The notes beneath the pieces were generated by a model. It was given only the letters and a program-made list of their open reading frames with translations. It searched no databases and had not been told where the DNA came from. DNA of 64,000 nt from contig NC_079419.1 in assembly GCF_026213295.1 (NCBI RefSeq), forward strand, positions 13,058,789 to 13,122,788, written 5' to 3'. This document shows, piece by piece, positions 37,287 through 50,660 of the stretch; within the stretch, counting starts at the first letter, position 1; each line of letters starts with the position of its first letter. The DNA is from Gadus chalcogrammus (Eukaryota > Chordata > Actinopteri > Gadiformes > Gadidae). The translations under genes and the position numbers were made by a program.

Positions 37287-39097
37287 ACAGTTGACTCAGG
37301 GGGCAGTGGTTAGGGTCCAGTTACCCCTTGGCCTCAGACCTGAAGGTTTGTGTTTGTGTGCGGCGCATGCACATGTGTGTGTGCAAGAGCTATTTTGATG
37401 GATTGTGGAGGTCAAACAGGTGATGTCTTGCTGAAGGAGTATGCACAGTGTGATGTGGTCATTATTGGCCACACGCACACACAGAGCTAAAGAGACAGAT
37501 CAATAGGACATGGCTCTGTCACATCCACACATACTTATCTGTGTGTGTGTGTGTGGGGGGGGGGTGTCACCAACCTTTATGTTTCATTAGTTTCACACTC
37601 TACTCAGCACTCAGGTTATTTCTAGACACGCGTCACACACTACGCCACACACCCAACGGCTAAAACACACATCATGTGTACCTTCATGGTACCTGACGAC
37701 ACGTCTTGTGTCCATGGTAACCAATGTGGCGGTCCACAACGCACACATTTCTTTAGCGTGCAGTGTTATGATAACGGGTCGTTGGAGCTTTCGCCCTCTC
37801 CTCATTGGTCAGAATCTGTTGTGGATGTGTAAAAGAACGAGAGTGTGTGCGTGTATTACCTCGTGTGACTGTGTGTGACTGTGCGTGTTACCTCTTGTGA
37901 CTGTGTGTGTGTGTGCACGTGCAGGAGGTGTTAGTCTGTGTGTGTGTGTACTGTGTGTGTCATTGTCATGTCCCGAGTCAGTTTGAGGCGCTACATCTCC
38001 CTACAAAAAAATCTACGGTGGAGGCGCCTTCCTTAAGAGACAGGAAATGGAGGTCTAAAGAGCCCTCTGTCTCCCCAGGGCTCATTAGACCCCATCGATG
38101 AATTGTTCCCTCCCAAAGCCGGGGAGGGGCGCGGCAGCTAGGATGGACCGCCAGGGGGTTTCCTGGGTTTTCATACCTTGTGTCACTTGGTATTAATTAC
38201 TTTCACTTTAGAGAGCTTTTCAAGGCGTGTAAAAGGCCCATATTCCGGCCACAAGGTGGGAAGTAGATCAGCCATTTGGTAATGTATGTGACATCACAAG
38301 TGGGTGAGTTCATCCAGATGTGGTGGAAGAGCATTGTACCAAGCTACTGCAGTGGACTGTACCAATTGCTAGGCTGGTCACTCACAAAGTACTCATACTT
38401 CACGAAAGTGTATGTGCGTGGGTGTCTCACAACTTTGCCACCAGTCAAACTGTTTGTTTGTGCAGGTGATCAAATGATTACACAACTTATCTTAAAAAAT
38501 AATCTAGAGTATAAAGATACATCCCGGTCGGGCTGTCCTCGTACCTGTTCTTTGTTTGCATTTTGTATTTGTGTACCTGTCTACCCTCACCGCATGGATG
38601 GTTTCATTGTGTGTGGTGGGGTGTGTACAGGCATTTCTCTTTCATCCATTCTTTAATCGAATTTCCGTTTGGATTTTACAACAAAGTCGACGAATGTCAG
38701 GTTATTTGAGGATGTTCTTCTGTTGGCTTTTCGTCTCGGTCTGATTTAACTTGCACCTGTGGACCCCTGCCTACTAGAGGATGGTTGGAGCACAGACCCC
38801 AAAGATTCCAAAACGCAACAATGAGATACGTGTCTTTTATCCAGAAGTTATAGCATTTCTAGCCCAGCCTATAAGAGGGGTTTTCGTATAGGGTTTTTGT
38901 TAAAAAAAAAGATATATCATTACCTGTACAATTTAAGATACATGCAAATTATACAATATTAAATGTAAACATGACGTTCGTATACATAATGTCTACATGT
39001 ATACATTTATACATGATTGCATAAATATATAAAATTGCTTACGTGACCTCGGTGTTCCCCGCATTTGTGTAAATTGCTCTGCAGTAGTGGCAGTCAG

Positions 39098-39110
39098 CCA
39101 CTAGATGGCG
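39098..39110 (+). promoter_or_regulatory. Candidate CTCF site
   Basis: CCACTAGATGGCG fits the CTCF core CCASYAGRKGGC on the plus strand. It lies about 5 kb downstream of the rnf220 stop codon. Motif match only. Confidence 0.5.
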
Positions 39111-39645
39111 ACTTTTGAAAGAGTAGTAATGCCGACGGGGCAGGTGTTTAAAATAAGCAGCGCGCTTCCATTGCCTTGTGGCCGATAGTTAAGCCCGATT
39201 CTGTTATACTGGATACGGTTTTATTGTTGTACGCTTTCCGTGTGAAGAGGGAGACGACGTCAAAGTAAATTAGTTCAGTTCAGGTCACCTCAACAAAGGA
39301 GTGTTGTGCTAAGCCTTTCCAAAAGGCCCACATTGAAATGAATTGTTACTGTAGGACTAAATCTGAGACCTAAAGTTTTATTACCATTCAATATTTGTCT
39401 CTGAGTCAAAAAGTCTATGAATGAAAAATAACAATCCAAAACAGTTCTGTTTGTTGTTTGTGATGATCTATGAGTTAATTATCCTAATTAATGAGTGAGC
39501 TGTATTTGGGGGGGAAGATGAGTAGGAGGATGCAGAGGTAGGGAAGGGTCGAGGAGGGGGTTGGGGGGGGGTCATCTTATCTGTGTCATCTCTCCTTTCT
39601 GCCCCCTTCAACATTCTGCTTTCATCTGTAGCATACCCACAGGCA

Positions 39646-39648
<3 letters not shown>

Positions 39649-39694
<46 letters not shown>

Positions 39695-39697
39695 GTG

Positions 39698-39784
<87 letters not shown>
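39649..39784. repeat. (GT)n microsatellite, about 136 bp
   Basis: GT run with two single-base interruptions (TGTTGT and GTGGTG), dividing it into three blocks. Confidence 0.97.
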
Positions 39785-39786
<2 letters not shown>

Positions 39787-40681
39787 CAGGAGAGTTTGGA
39801 TCTAAGCCCTATACGTAATTAACGGATAAACGGGTCGTCTCCATGACTCCATAGTGAACAAAATGACCACGAATGCTAGTGTTGTGTTCAACTGAGTGCA
39901 TGTCACAGTACACTCTACAATAGTCAACTCACTGTCTAGAAATGAACAGTCACCTCTTTGACTGCTTCTCTGTCAACTAAATGTAAACATCAGCAGAAAA
40001 GCTCAACGGCAAAGAGGGGCCGGCGACACGATCTGGAAGAGAAATACCTTGTGTCTGTGTGTGTGTGAGGGGGGGGGGGGGGGGCTTGTTCCCTGTTGGC
40101 CCGAGGTCAAGATGTACTGATCTCTTTTGATGGGAAACGTTCCCAAAGGAGAGGAACAAAAAGACAGACGTGCAGAAAACTGTTCAAGGAAAGCAAATAC
40201 AAGACTCAGAATAGGATGTGGCATTTGAATATTTGTTCAGCTCCGTCCCAGCTCAAACGCTTGCGAACGCCTCGCTGTCTGAACTTGAATCAACAGTGCG
40301 CCGCAAACACACGCACAGAATTTTGCTCAAATTTACCAAGAGGATTTTGAGAACAACTCAACCGCGGCCCTGTTTGCCTTGCAGAATAATCTTTCCCCCG
40401 GCTCCTTGTTCCTACAAACTTTGGTGTTCATTATGGGATGCATTTGAATGCGCCCGAACCAACAAGCACTCAAATACATAGAGAGCGGAGAAGGCTGAAC
40501 CATCATTGTGTTAATATTAGATATGTCAAAAATGATATAGTCAACACAGGTAGCAACCTCAAGGATATGCTCCCAGGGTGTGGGGTGGGGATAAGGGTAG
40601 CGTGGGGGCAAGGGGATTTACCTGCTCCTTAATGACCTGTGTCAATGAATTCCCATTATAGAACCTTGTAAACAGCTTAGT

Positions 40682-40686
<5 letters not shown>

Positions 40687-40771
<85 letters not shown>
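40687..40771. repeat. (AC)n microsatellite
   Basis: AC run of about 85 bp with one interruption (ACAACAC). Confidence 0.97.
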
Positions 40772-40773
<2 letters not shown>

Positions 40774-40849
40774 ACACACACACAGTAGATGATCACACAG
40801 ATTAAAATGCTCAAACATCCACCCGCTTAAGCAAATAAACATACACACA

Positions 40850-41045
40850 CACACTTACATAACCTGAGACACAAACTCACACAACCTCAGACACGAACAC
40901 GCACACTTACACAACCTGAGACACATAAACACGCACTTACCCAACCTGAGACAAAAACACACACTTCAACGACCTGAGACACAAACACTTAAACATAAAC
41001 AACCTCAGACACTAACACACACACACTTACACAACCCGGCACACA
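40850..41045. repeat. CA-rich minisatellite, about 6 units
   Basis: Six degenerate units of about 28-34 bp built on ACAACCTGAGACACAAACAC followed by ACACTTAC. Confidence 0.85.
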
Positions 41046-41714
41046 CAGTGTTGATTAGGTGATGTTTATATGTTGCATGAGGTTTACTGATCTACAATAC
41101 AACAATATAAACATATTACATTTATTTAACTTTAGATGAAGTATGGTCAAAGTACTGACTGTGTATTATGGTCGTCAGTTAGTTACGTTATCACTGCACT
41201 GCATGTGTACTCTTCAATGATTGTAGAACCGACATCCTGTAATGTACACACATAACTTGGGAAGTACTTGCCTAGGGGCACTACAGTTACAACAGGTGTT
41301 TGGTCGGTTGGTTATATAATGAACTCTCTCGGAAGCAGCACAATAGCGGAGCTTACGCAGCTCGTTGAAACCCAAAGGAATTCTGGGGTAAACAGATGAC
41401 CTCCCACCCAGGATATCCGGGAGCATGTTGGCCTCCTCGCTCTGTGTTTGACGAGCCATCATCATAGACGAGCCATCTGAATTGACACACGCCACTCGAC
41501 AAGAACCACAACTCATCCTAGAAACACTCAGGGGGGAGGAGGGGCTTAAGGCTACACCCGGCTCCCGAGACGGTACATGTGTGTTTATAATCATCCCTGA
41601 TCCTTGCCATAATCCCCAGCAACGCTAGGGCCATCATCCAAACGTTTGTGAAATGGGCAGATATAGAAGCACACAGCGTGAACCCCATTGTTGTTCTTCG
41701 GAGCGATGCGAGGA

Positions 41715-41860
41715 GAACTCACTTTAAAGTCAACTCATTTGAAGACAACCGACTTTAAAGTAAACTCACTTCAGAGTAAACTCATTTAAAGTAAACTCAT
41801 TTAAAGACAACTCACTTTATGTCAACTCACTCAGTCAACCTGCTCCTCACATAGGGACAA
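41715..41860. repeat. Degenerate tandem repeat (AACTCACTTTAAAGTC)
   Basis: Around eight units of 15-22 bp of the form (T/A)AACTCA(C/T)TTTAAAGT or GACAACTCACTTT. Confidence 0.85.
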
Positions 41861-42809
41861 TGCGTTGTCTTACACCCAGCTCAGCGTTTATGTACTGATG
41901 CTAGCAGCCATTCGGACAAAAAACTTAGAGACATAGCTGTGTCTGTAAAATGTTGATGTTTTCATGTTTAACTTTGAATGCCTTTTTTTGTTTTTCTCAA
42001 CATTTATTTTCACGATGTCGTACAAATTCAAATCAAATTTTCTGGCCTTTTAATAATTATTTCAGCATCATGACCCTGATTCAAATTCAGAAGACAATTG
42101 TAAATGAAACAGGATTGATTGTTTATTGTGATTTAGGCTGAGCAGACCATAGGTGCGGCCCCAGGACCCTAACAGTCTGTATCACACACTCTCTGTCTGC
42201 CTCTCTCCTGAGCAATCACACCTGACGCAGCAACTACCACCTTTGAAGTACACAGAGATCCCAAACAAACAGGGAATTATGAGAATGGGATGTATTCAGA
42301 ACGTATTATGGATCGGTAAAGACAAGAAGGGAACGACATCACATCTAAAGAACTAGCTGTACAGATAGACGGCTGGACAAATGGATAGATGGACTGATGA
42401 TGTATAACTGAGGTATGGACGGACAGATGGATGGATGAATGGATAGCAGAACTTGTACCCAAATTGTCTTACAAGTGAGGCGACAAAGTCATAGCGCACA
42501 ATCAAAAGCAAAAAATACACAAAACTACAAAACTAACTACAAAAGATTCGGAAATACCAAAACAAAAAGAGAACAGCAATGTATTTCTGTAGGTAGTGTT
42601 TTACAAGGGATGATATGTTATGAGCCCTCTTCCACTTATGGGAGGGATCCTGGTGTCTGTGATGGATCAGTGACCTCTCCCACCACCACTTCTACATTCC
42701 CATGGGTGTGTGGTGTTGGAGAAGGGAGCGGGTGCTGGTGGTGGTGGAGGGAGAACGCATTGTCGAGACACTCTGATGTCGCTGCAGACAATGGAAAATT
42801 TGGGAGAGA

Positions 42810-42841
<32 letters not shown>

Positions 42842-42941
42842 NNNNNNNNNNNNNNNNNNNNNNNNNNNNNNNNNNNNNNNNNNNNNNNNNNNNNNNNNNN
42901 NNNNNNNNNNNNNNNNNNNNNNNNNNNNNNNNNNNNNNNNN
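42842..42941. other. Assembly gap (100 N)
   Basis: Exactly 100 N. It follows a GT run and precedes the first visible sequence of the Tx1-type LINE, so the LINE's 5' end is hidden. Confidence 0.98.
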
Positions 42942-44110
42942 CGGCGGGGATGGCGTCCTCGGAGACGTCTCCGACATGGAGTGCGGGTTCAGCCCGATCC
43001 GTCTTTCCCGGTAGAGGCTGTTCTCCTGGCTATGGGAGACCGTGTAGGGCACGCCAACCTGTCACATGCCTCCAGAATGACCAAAGGGTGGTTGTGTTTT
43101 TTGAAAGGAGCGTTTTGTGGCTGAGCTAATAGTGAGCGGCGTCTCTTTGAACGGCGTCTATCTGCAGGTTTCCCCCTCGCCGTGCCCACCGCCTGGTTTA
43201 CGTGTTCGTTTTCTGGGGTTCCCCCGTTCATTCCCTAAACGAGGCGTTTGGAGCGGGAGCTCTAGCGCTTCGGGAAGATGGCGAGGGCTTTAGGACTGTG
43301 GCTTTAGGTTGCAAGAGCGATAAGCGAAGCATGTCCAGTCGTTTAGGAGACAGGTGTTTATGTTTCTGAACTGTCCAGCGCAGACTGGATGTTTTCTTAG
43401 AGTGAACACGGGGAGGGCACTACATGGTGTAAAGCCTACCGGCAGCATGAAATGTTTTGAGTGCGGGGATGTGGGCAAGCGACGGCTTGTCCTCACAGGC
43501 AGGCTGAGGGCGCCCGGAGCCGGCCCCGGCGAACGAGAGCGCACTCACCACCGCGCTCCCCCGAACGAGAGCCGGCGAGACCACCTTTCCCGCGAGGTGG
43601 GCGGCGCCCCGCCGGCTGGGACCGAGGCAGGACAGGGACAACAGCAGACAGGTAGACAGTCAGGGCGAGGACAGCGAGGTGAGTTAGGCGGAAGAAGGGG
43701 CAAGTAGCAGAGGAAAACCGGCAGCAGTAGTAGAGGACGTTGGCGGAGGAGGCAGGGGAAAGAGCCGGCCAGAATCTGACCAAAGTCAGGCAGGCTGGTT
43801 CGAAGGTGGGAGGGAAGCCGTTGTGCTATGGGGGTGTTGCTGCTAGGGATAAGGAGGAAGATGGAGTATGACACTGACTCTGACTGTGTCTCTGTTGCAG
43901 ACTCAGTCATATATGGAGATCTGTACACCTGGAGGAAATAATGTTTTCCTGGATGAAACCTTTGGGAAAGTATCTTAGTTTTTACAGATGCAGAAAGATT
44001 CTTAAGAGTTGGGTAACCTTGCAGGAAGTAGTTGTGCTGATATGTTGATGAAAAAGAAAAGTTTCTGGTTGAAAAAACACATGACAAGTCTAAGGAAGAC
44101 GATCAAGACT
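42942..44110 (+). pseudogene. LINE ORF1 remnant (nucleic-acid-binding protein)
   Basis: Scattered open pieces in shifting frames. The recognisable parts are the CFECGDVGKRR segment, a CCHC-type knuckle start whose His position reads Lys and whose last Cys is lost, and a downstream FLDETFGK motif near 43950. Stops interrupt every frame, so no functional product is expected. Confidence 0.7.
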
Positions 44111-44228
44111 AGAGGGAAAGGTTTAAAAAGGTTAAGAATAAATAAGTAAGGTCATGATGAAGTGTTGCACTGGGTGATCTTCCTCTCGTTTCCTCCCTGT
44201 ATATATTATCTCTCTCTCTCAGTCCGCT

Positions 44229-47200
44229 ATGTATAAGGTAAGGGTCGGCTCTTTAAATATTAATGGTGGGCGCCTGGGCTGGATCGACAGAAGAGGGCAG
44301 TTATTTCAGAAATGGTCCAACAGAGAAGATTAGACATATAGTTTTCCTGCAGGAAACGCCAGCGACAAGATAATGAATAGACTGGGATTTGTGGTGGAAG
44401 GGCCAGTATGTTCGCACTCATGGTACTAACTTCTCTGCTGGTGTAGCATTCTCTTTTCTCCAGGGCTTGATGTTAATGTCATCTCCACCACAGAGATATA
44501 GTGACAGGCAGGGCTTTGGTGGTCAGAGTAGAAATACAGGACATATCTTTTTGTTTCATTACATCTATGCTCGAATCAGGGATCAGACAGATCGGATATC
44601 TTTAGGAAAATAAATGATTTTTAAAGCAGTGTGATCAGAGCCATTGTGTAGTGATGGGTGGAGATTGGAATTGCACTACGATTTTACACTGGAGAACAGG
44701 AGAGGAACCCCATTTACAGTCATCCACCATTTTATCACAGGTAATTTCAGAGTCGGGGTAGTAGATGTATGGAGGGTCAAACATCCCCAGGTTAGGCAGC
44801 ACACATGGGTTAAGTGTCAGATGGGAACGTGAGAGCAGCCAGGCTGGATAGGGTTTACATGTCACAAGGTTTTAACAACAGGTTATTGAACAGCTACATT
44901 TAACCGGTAGGTTTCACTGACCACCACTTGGTCACGTTAGATTTTCATATCTCACCAACCACTAAATACAGCTCATACTGCACTTTAATTTAGGCTGCTT
45001 CAGGACAGTGACTTCTGTCATAAATTTGAGACTTTCTGGGGAATTTGGAGAGAAAGGAAGAGGGAATTTGAGTCCCTAAGTCAGTGGTGGGAAGTAGGTA
45101 AGGCACATATACAATTTTCTGTCAGCAATAAACAAGTCATTCCACAGTGATAGTCAAAAGGGTAATTCGGGATCTAGAGGAAGAGATCAGGGGTTGGAGA
45201 ACAGTCTGCTCACTCACAGCAGCACGGACAGTGACAGGCTTCAACAAAAGAAACATGAATTAGTTATCTTTTACGTGAGAGAGTTAAAGGCGCTTTGGTC
45301 AGTCAAGGTTTACCAGTGTTAGAGACATGGATGCTCCTTCCTCTTTCTTTTTAAACCTGGAGAAGTCCGTCTCTCGGACCAAACAAATGGTCTGTCTCCG
45401 CCTCCCTGATGGTACGGTAACGACTGACCCGGGCGAGATGAGGCAGCATGCCGTTGAGTTCTACAGCGCCCTCTTCAGGAAGGAGGGCTGTAACAGAGTG
45501 TGCGGACGACGGCTGCAGGGGCTTCCTCAGCTGAGCTCCGAGGAGAATGCTGTCCTGGATGCCAACATCTCCCTGGAGGAGCTCACTGCTGCTGTGGTTC
45601 AGATGGCTCCTGGTAGAGCTCCAGGGCTGGACGGACTGCCCGCAGATTTTTATAGCACTTCTGGAAGTGTTTGGGAGCCGACCTGTGGGAGGTGCGCAGG
45701 AATGTTCACAGACAGGACTGTTACCGGCATCCTGTCGGCGGGAGGTTCTTTCGCTGTTACCCAAAAAGGAGATTTGGCTGTACTCAAGAACTGGAGACCA
45801 GTGGCCTTGTTATGCACGGACTACAAACTTTTTTTCAAAAGTGCTTGCCAACAGGCTTAAAGATTTTCTGGAACTAATAATCCACAGACCAGTCATATGT
45901 GTATCAGACAGATCTATTAGGACAATATCTTTCTTAGGAGAGACTTACTTGATGTTTGTAAATTGTACAGTATTGATGTTGGTATTATTTCATTAGATCA
46001 AGAGAAAGCGTTTGATAGGGTTGACCATGGTTTTCTTTTTTGGTTTTGGAGAAGGTTTTGTGGCACTGCTGGGTTTGTTATATAAGGTAGCTTTTTGTTT
46101 GGTGAAAGTGGGTGGTGGGCTGAGCTGTCCATACAGGTTCAGAGAGGCATTAGACAGGGATGTCCTATCTCTGGACAGCTATACTCTTTGGCTATTGAGC
46201 CTCTTCTGAATAGGTTAAGATCCAGGCTGTCAGGGCTTATGTTACCAGGGTTGCCTCAGCGGCCCTCGTTGGTGGTGTCTGCTTATGCTGATGACATCAA
46301 TGTAATTGTCAGAGATGAGAGAGATGTCGTGTTCCTGGGTGATAGTCTTGAGATATATGGAAGGGCATCTTCAGCAAAAGTCAAGCTTTGCAGGTTGGTC
46401 AGTGGGCAGACAAGGTAATGCCAAAGTTACCAGGAAACCTCAGCTGGGGAAAGCAGGCATGAAAGTTTTGGGTGTTTTTTTGGGATCAGATGAGTTTTAT
46501 AGGAAGAACTGGGAGGGTGTTATGGAGAGTGTGTGCCAGACTGTCTAAATGGAAATGGTTGCTACCTGAGCTTTCCTACAGGGGAGGGTTCTGATTGTCA
46601 ATAACTTGGTTGCCTCGACCCTTTGGCACAGGCTGATAGTTTTACCTCCACCAAGGGGGCTGATCGAAGGAATTCAGAGGGCAGCTGTGGACTTTTTCTG
46701 GTCAGGGCTACACTGGCTGAGATCAGCGATACAGTACCTGCCGGTGCAGGAAGGAGGACAAGGTCTGGTGGGCATTGCAGCGTGCATCATAGCCTTCAGG
46801 CTGCAGACAGTTCAAAGATGGCTTTACAGGTTTGGCCTGCCATGGATGGATACTGCCTGTTTGCTGCTGAGGAGGGCTGGACGTTTGGGGTATGATAACA
46901 CTTGTACCTCCTTCGGCCCCAGTCCACAGATCTAACTGGGCTGACACCTTTTTACCAGTCTGTGGTACAGGCGTGGCAGTTTTTACATACCATCGGAAGC
47001 CGTGATTACACCAGGGATGTGGCTTTTTGAGGAGCCCCTGTTTGGGTACAATTTCATTACTTCTTAGGTTCTGTGTTCTGTCAGCCTGAGGTCCAGACTG
47101 AGAGAGGCTGGCTGCTTTAAGCTGGGTCATCTTATGAAGACCTCCATCCCTCATCTGGCTGAACGGACGAACATCAGATCTAATGGACTGCTGTGCAGGT

Positions 47201-47978
47201 TGGTGGAGGAGGTTTGTGCTTCCCTGCCAGAAGTCCTCACAGCGTTCGCTGAAGACCGCACTATATCTGATCAATGGGATGATGAGTATGAGTATGTCTT
47301 TCCTTCCCTGATTGTCTCTCCTGCTGTGGGACAGTGGCAGGATGAGGAGGACATCCTGCTGTCTCTAAAGACCCCAGAGTTGGGGACTTTGAGTCTCTGG
47401 AGAAAAAAGCGATGTATCATATCAGCGTGAAGGTTGCAAACTTACGCTCCCTGGTGGGGGTGAAATGTCGAGGTGGACCGAGTTTTTTGGCAATGGATCA
47501 TCCCCGAGGGGCTGTTGGCGGTCCCTGTACAAACCCCCTGTTGACAAAAGGACAGGCGACCTCCAGTGGAGGTACATGGGACATAGCTACATACAGGTAT
47601 CTGGTGCACCTCGAACCTGGTACAGGGGACGACTGTCCTTTCTGCTCACAGACAGATACAATATACCATCTATTTATTCAGTGTTCCAGACTGGCTAGAC
47701 TATTCAGACAATTCAAGTCATGGTTTCAGGGCTTAGGAGAACTTTTTTCTTTTGTCTTTTTCTATGGTCCACACTACTAGGTCTGGCCAAATTAGCTATT
47801 TGGAAAACAAGGAAAAATCGTGTGAGGGGTGCAGGGTCAGAGGACGTGGTAATGATGCTGACCGGGCTGCTGGCAGCTCGGCTCAGGGTGGAGTTTGAGT
47901 TTTACAGACTGACAATTTGGGGTGTGCGAAATGTGCTGTGTTCAGTCAGAGAGAACGCTTTGTTTCTAAATTTCTGAT
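44229..47978 (+). pseudogene. LINE ORF2 remnant (endonuclease and reverse transcriptase)
   Basis: The longest intact piece, 45327-45860, carries the pre-RT region (APGLDGLPADFY) and the first RT block (LKNWRPVALLCTDYKLF). The next pieces, 46095-46418 and 46606-46935, hold the YADD catalytic loop and the thumb region. The piece 47412-47780 holds the C-terminal zinc motif. Frames change at least five times between 44229 and 47978. Confidence 0.88.
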
Positions 47979-48107
47979 CTATTTCCCTTAGTTTTTCTGG
48001 TTTGAGTTTTTGTATGAATTTGCTTTGATGTAATTTTGTTTGATAATAGCGAAACTTAAGCTGTAAACAGAATGAACTAGGAATAAAGGTCCTTTTAAAA
48101 TCAAATA

Positions 48108-48212
<105 letters not shown>

Positions 48213-48388
48213 GCTCTGGAAGTTTAATTGGGTTTATTCCAATGATGGACAGTGCTGTTAGCCAATCAGAGGTGAGACATTTGCATGTCATGAATATTCA
48301 TCACTATTTTTATATTTTTAGCACCAAAACTGACTCAGACAGCATTCCTTGCTATTAGTGACCAATGCAAAATCAATCAAAAAAAATC

Positions 48389-49336
48389 AACTGGTGTAAA
48401 AAAAAATGTCCTTGTCTGAGACACAAAATCTGTGAAAAGGCACTTGAACCACTTGCAGCTGTGACAGCTCTCTTGTCAGCTCCTTGACTGTTTATTCCAA
48501 TTGCTGTATGCGTGCAGCAGCAGCATCCAGTGCACCTGTTGAGATGAGAAAAATAATTAAAACAACTGACCCAGATTTTTGTGACTTGCATATTTGAAGT
48601 AGTTATTGGAAGTAGTTTGGACCTCTAAAGAAATTGCTTAATTAAGTAAGATATAAAATGTTTGCACTTGTGATGAGGCTTTTCACATTGTGGTATTGGG
48701 CAAATGCTGGGACATCAATAAGACCCGTGTTCTGAAAAGTTGACCTACCTCCTCGGTATAATCTACTAAGAGCCCATTCTTTGATTAAACCATAGGTAGC
48801 ACATCCTGTCAGGTAGGTGGTATAAGAACAGTATGGGGTACTAGTATGCCAATATTTCAGAACACTAACAAACACACTGACAAACCTGGTTTAGGAGCAG
48901 AACCGTAATCATGGTCTGTCATCACCACCGAAGCTACGATCTCCTCCATCGGCTCTTCTTCACACGGCAGCAGTTGCTCCAGAGGAAGGGCTGGGTGAAC
49001 GTCATGGCCTAAGAGAGTTGATGCTCTTTTATAAACAGACTCCCTTCTTGGCAGTCCCCAGTTGTTCCACTGGTCGCTTCATATGACCCTGGTTGGTTGC
49101 TAGCCTGCTAGCTGTAGCGTTAGTGTAGTCTGATTCCCTAAAGTGCCGGCTACAAACAAACGTGCTACCTTGTTTTATTTTAAGTTTGGCCCTTCATCCC
49201 GGCGAACCGCTTGAATCCACTACTTCCTTAGACTCAATTCAGTCGGGAATCCATGAAACCTTAAGTATGGTTGGCGTTGTTTGTTAGATGTACAAAGTGG
49301 AACAAAGCAGTTACATCTAGCCTTTGTTTCAGCCAT
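48389..49336 (-). pseudogene. THAP-domain transposase-like gene, decayed
   Basis: On the minus strand, ATG at 49336-49334 opens a THAP-type zinc finger (C10-x4-C15, CNCFVPLCTSN; then YLRFHGFP; then, after a shift, FVCSRHFRESDY). The frame is broken by TAG at 49222-49220, by TAA further on and by at least one frameshift. A further piece after a possible acceptor (about 49006-48889) contains MTDHDYG. A piece at about 48545-48389 has a Leu-repeat helix and an FFYT motif like those before the catalytic domain of fish THAP-linked PIF/ISL2EU-type transposases. The catalytic domain itself is not seen. Confidence 0.6.
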
Positions 49337-49619
49337 TGTTGAACTGCGCCGGAAGTGTTCATGCACAACGAAGACAAATCCCGCCCATGGAACCCGGAAG
49401 CGTGATAATCCCCTATTGTTTGTAGCCTGAGCCTAAACAATGGAAGCAAGTTTTTTAATTGCACTGCTGATCCGGATTTTTATCAGCAGTGGGAACCTGC
49501 AGTGGGAATATGGATGTCGCGTCTACTCCAGAGATGCCTTACGCCTTGTTCACACTATATGCGTCCGTCGGCGGACGACCGAGGGCATGTCTGACGTATG
49601 GGGACTAGTCTTTGTAGAC

Positions 49620-49985
49620 TGTGAACATGCCCTTACTCTCCCTCCGACCCACAACACGCCAATCCACACCACCAGAACATCGACGGGCAGCCATCCGAGC
49701 GACACAAACCAGCACACGGCCACAACGCAAGCGAGGCAGACGGGGAGGTGTGCGAGAACGCCTCCGCCGGCGAGTCAATAGACTGAGTTTTATCGCTGCC
49801 GTCAATAATACTCAGCAACTTGCGATCGCTGACACCAAAGTTGGATGAGCTTCGTGTCAACCTAAAGAGCTGCTTTGAATACCGGGAATCCAACATCATC
49901 GTTTTCACCGAGACGTGGCTTCACCAAGGCGTCCCGGATTCCGGGACGCCTCCGTCCATCCAATTTTTAGCTTATGTGATCTGTT
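49620..49985 (+). mobile_element. Fragment of a second LINE (start of endonuclease ORF)
   Basis: A short plus-strand stretch encodes RKRGRRGGVRERLRRR, then, after a shift, LDELRVNLKSCFEYRES and FTETWLH. These match the beginning of the endonuclease frame of a widespread fish LINE, in which DELR…EYRES…FTETWL is conserved. It is cut off before the catalytic core, and AT-rich unrelated sequence follows. Confidence 0.7.
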
Positions 49986-50660
49986 TCTTCAAAGACTCCT
50001 CATTTAGGGATGGGCATGATTAATCGATGATCGACTAATTGATCATTAAGAATTTCGTTGATGACTTAATAAAACTAATGCCAAAAATATCTTCACACGG
50101 TGTGTTTTTTTTACAATTACCATTCGTAGTGTTGTTCAGCAGAGAAATAGTCTGCCAAAGACGTTTACGTTGCTTAGCAACCGGACACACTGGGGTTGAT
50201 AAATTATCGGACTACTTGCGGAGTGTTAAGAAAGACGTGAATCAGGCAAAAAATCCACTTTCCTTGACAGCGGTCCAGTTCGGTGTGCATAAAAATACAG
50301 ACAACCAAACGAATACAAACGAATACAGACAACAACCGAACAAATTCGTATTTACGATATGTTCAATAAAACGTAATCACGACAAAATGTTTTTTTAGAC
50401 AAACGTAATTGAGAATGCCGAATAGTTCTCTGGGAACGTAATTTTGATGAGAAAGGGTTGCTCTGTCTGTCTTGGTCTCTATAGCAACGACCTCAGCTAC
50501 CCAGCACTGATCAAAAAAACGATTGTTTCTCTCAATCAAAGCACAAAACAGGACAACTGATGCCCATAAACCTAACCCACACATGTTGTGTAATTAACAA
50601 GGACACGTTGGTGTAGTTGTGTTGAGGAATGTCACAGATTTCACTGTAAAATCGCCGTTA
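49986..50660. other. AT-rich sequence of unknown origin
   Basis: No known domain recognised in any frame. The sequence TTAATCGATGATCGACTAATTG (50021-50042) is a partial inverted repeat and may mark a transposon end. Confidence 0.4.

Larger units (their letters stand above)
36131..42841. other. Repeat-rich spacer, no gene recognised
   Basis: Contents: AT-rich unique sequence 36131-37140; (AG)n-(AC)n compound 37174-37280; GT-rich 37840-37970; unique sequence 38100-39640 with a CTCF-like site at 39098-39110; (GT)n 39649-39784; (AC)n 40687-40771; a CA-rich minisatellite 40850-41045; unique sequence 41050-41690; an AACTCA-rich tandem 41715-41860; unique sequence to 42800; and a GT run at 42811-42841 that enters an assembly gap. 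Confidence 0.6.
42942..48107 (+). mobile_element. Tx1/L1-type LINE retrotransposon, decayed
   Basis: Non-LTR element on the plus strand with remnants of both frames. The ORF1 region (about 42942-44110) contains a zinc-knuckle start (CFECGDVGKRR, about 43450-43485), followed by an acidic and basic low-complexity part. The ORF2 region (about 44229-47980) shows an endonuclease start (VRVGSLNINGGR), reverse-transcriptase blocks RGIRQGCPISGQLYSLAIEP and YADD (46284-46295), and a C-terminal zinc motif CPFCSQTDTIYHLFIQC (near 47633-47685). Many frameshifts and stops break both frames. The 3' end abuts a (CT)n tract. The order ORF1 with knuckle, endonuclease, RT, C-terminal CCHC fits the L1/Tx1 group. 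Confidence 0.88.

Noticed and set aside
38276..38656. 126-codon plus-strand frame
   Set aside because: No domain, no splice or start support, and an AT-rich context typical of spacer.
40850..41045. CRISPR-like spaced repeats
   Set aside because: Units are degenerate CA-rich tandem repeats without unique spacers, in a vertebrate genome.
41214..41594. 126-codon minus-strand frame in the spacer
   Set aside because: Ordinary composition, but no recognisable domain, splice structure or promoter. Kept as unproven rather than called a gene.
49440..49781. 113-codon frame starting MEASFLIALL
   Set aside because: Runs through two unrelated repeat fragments; its later part is out of frame with the LINE remnant it overlaps.
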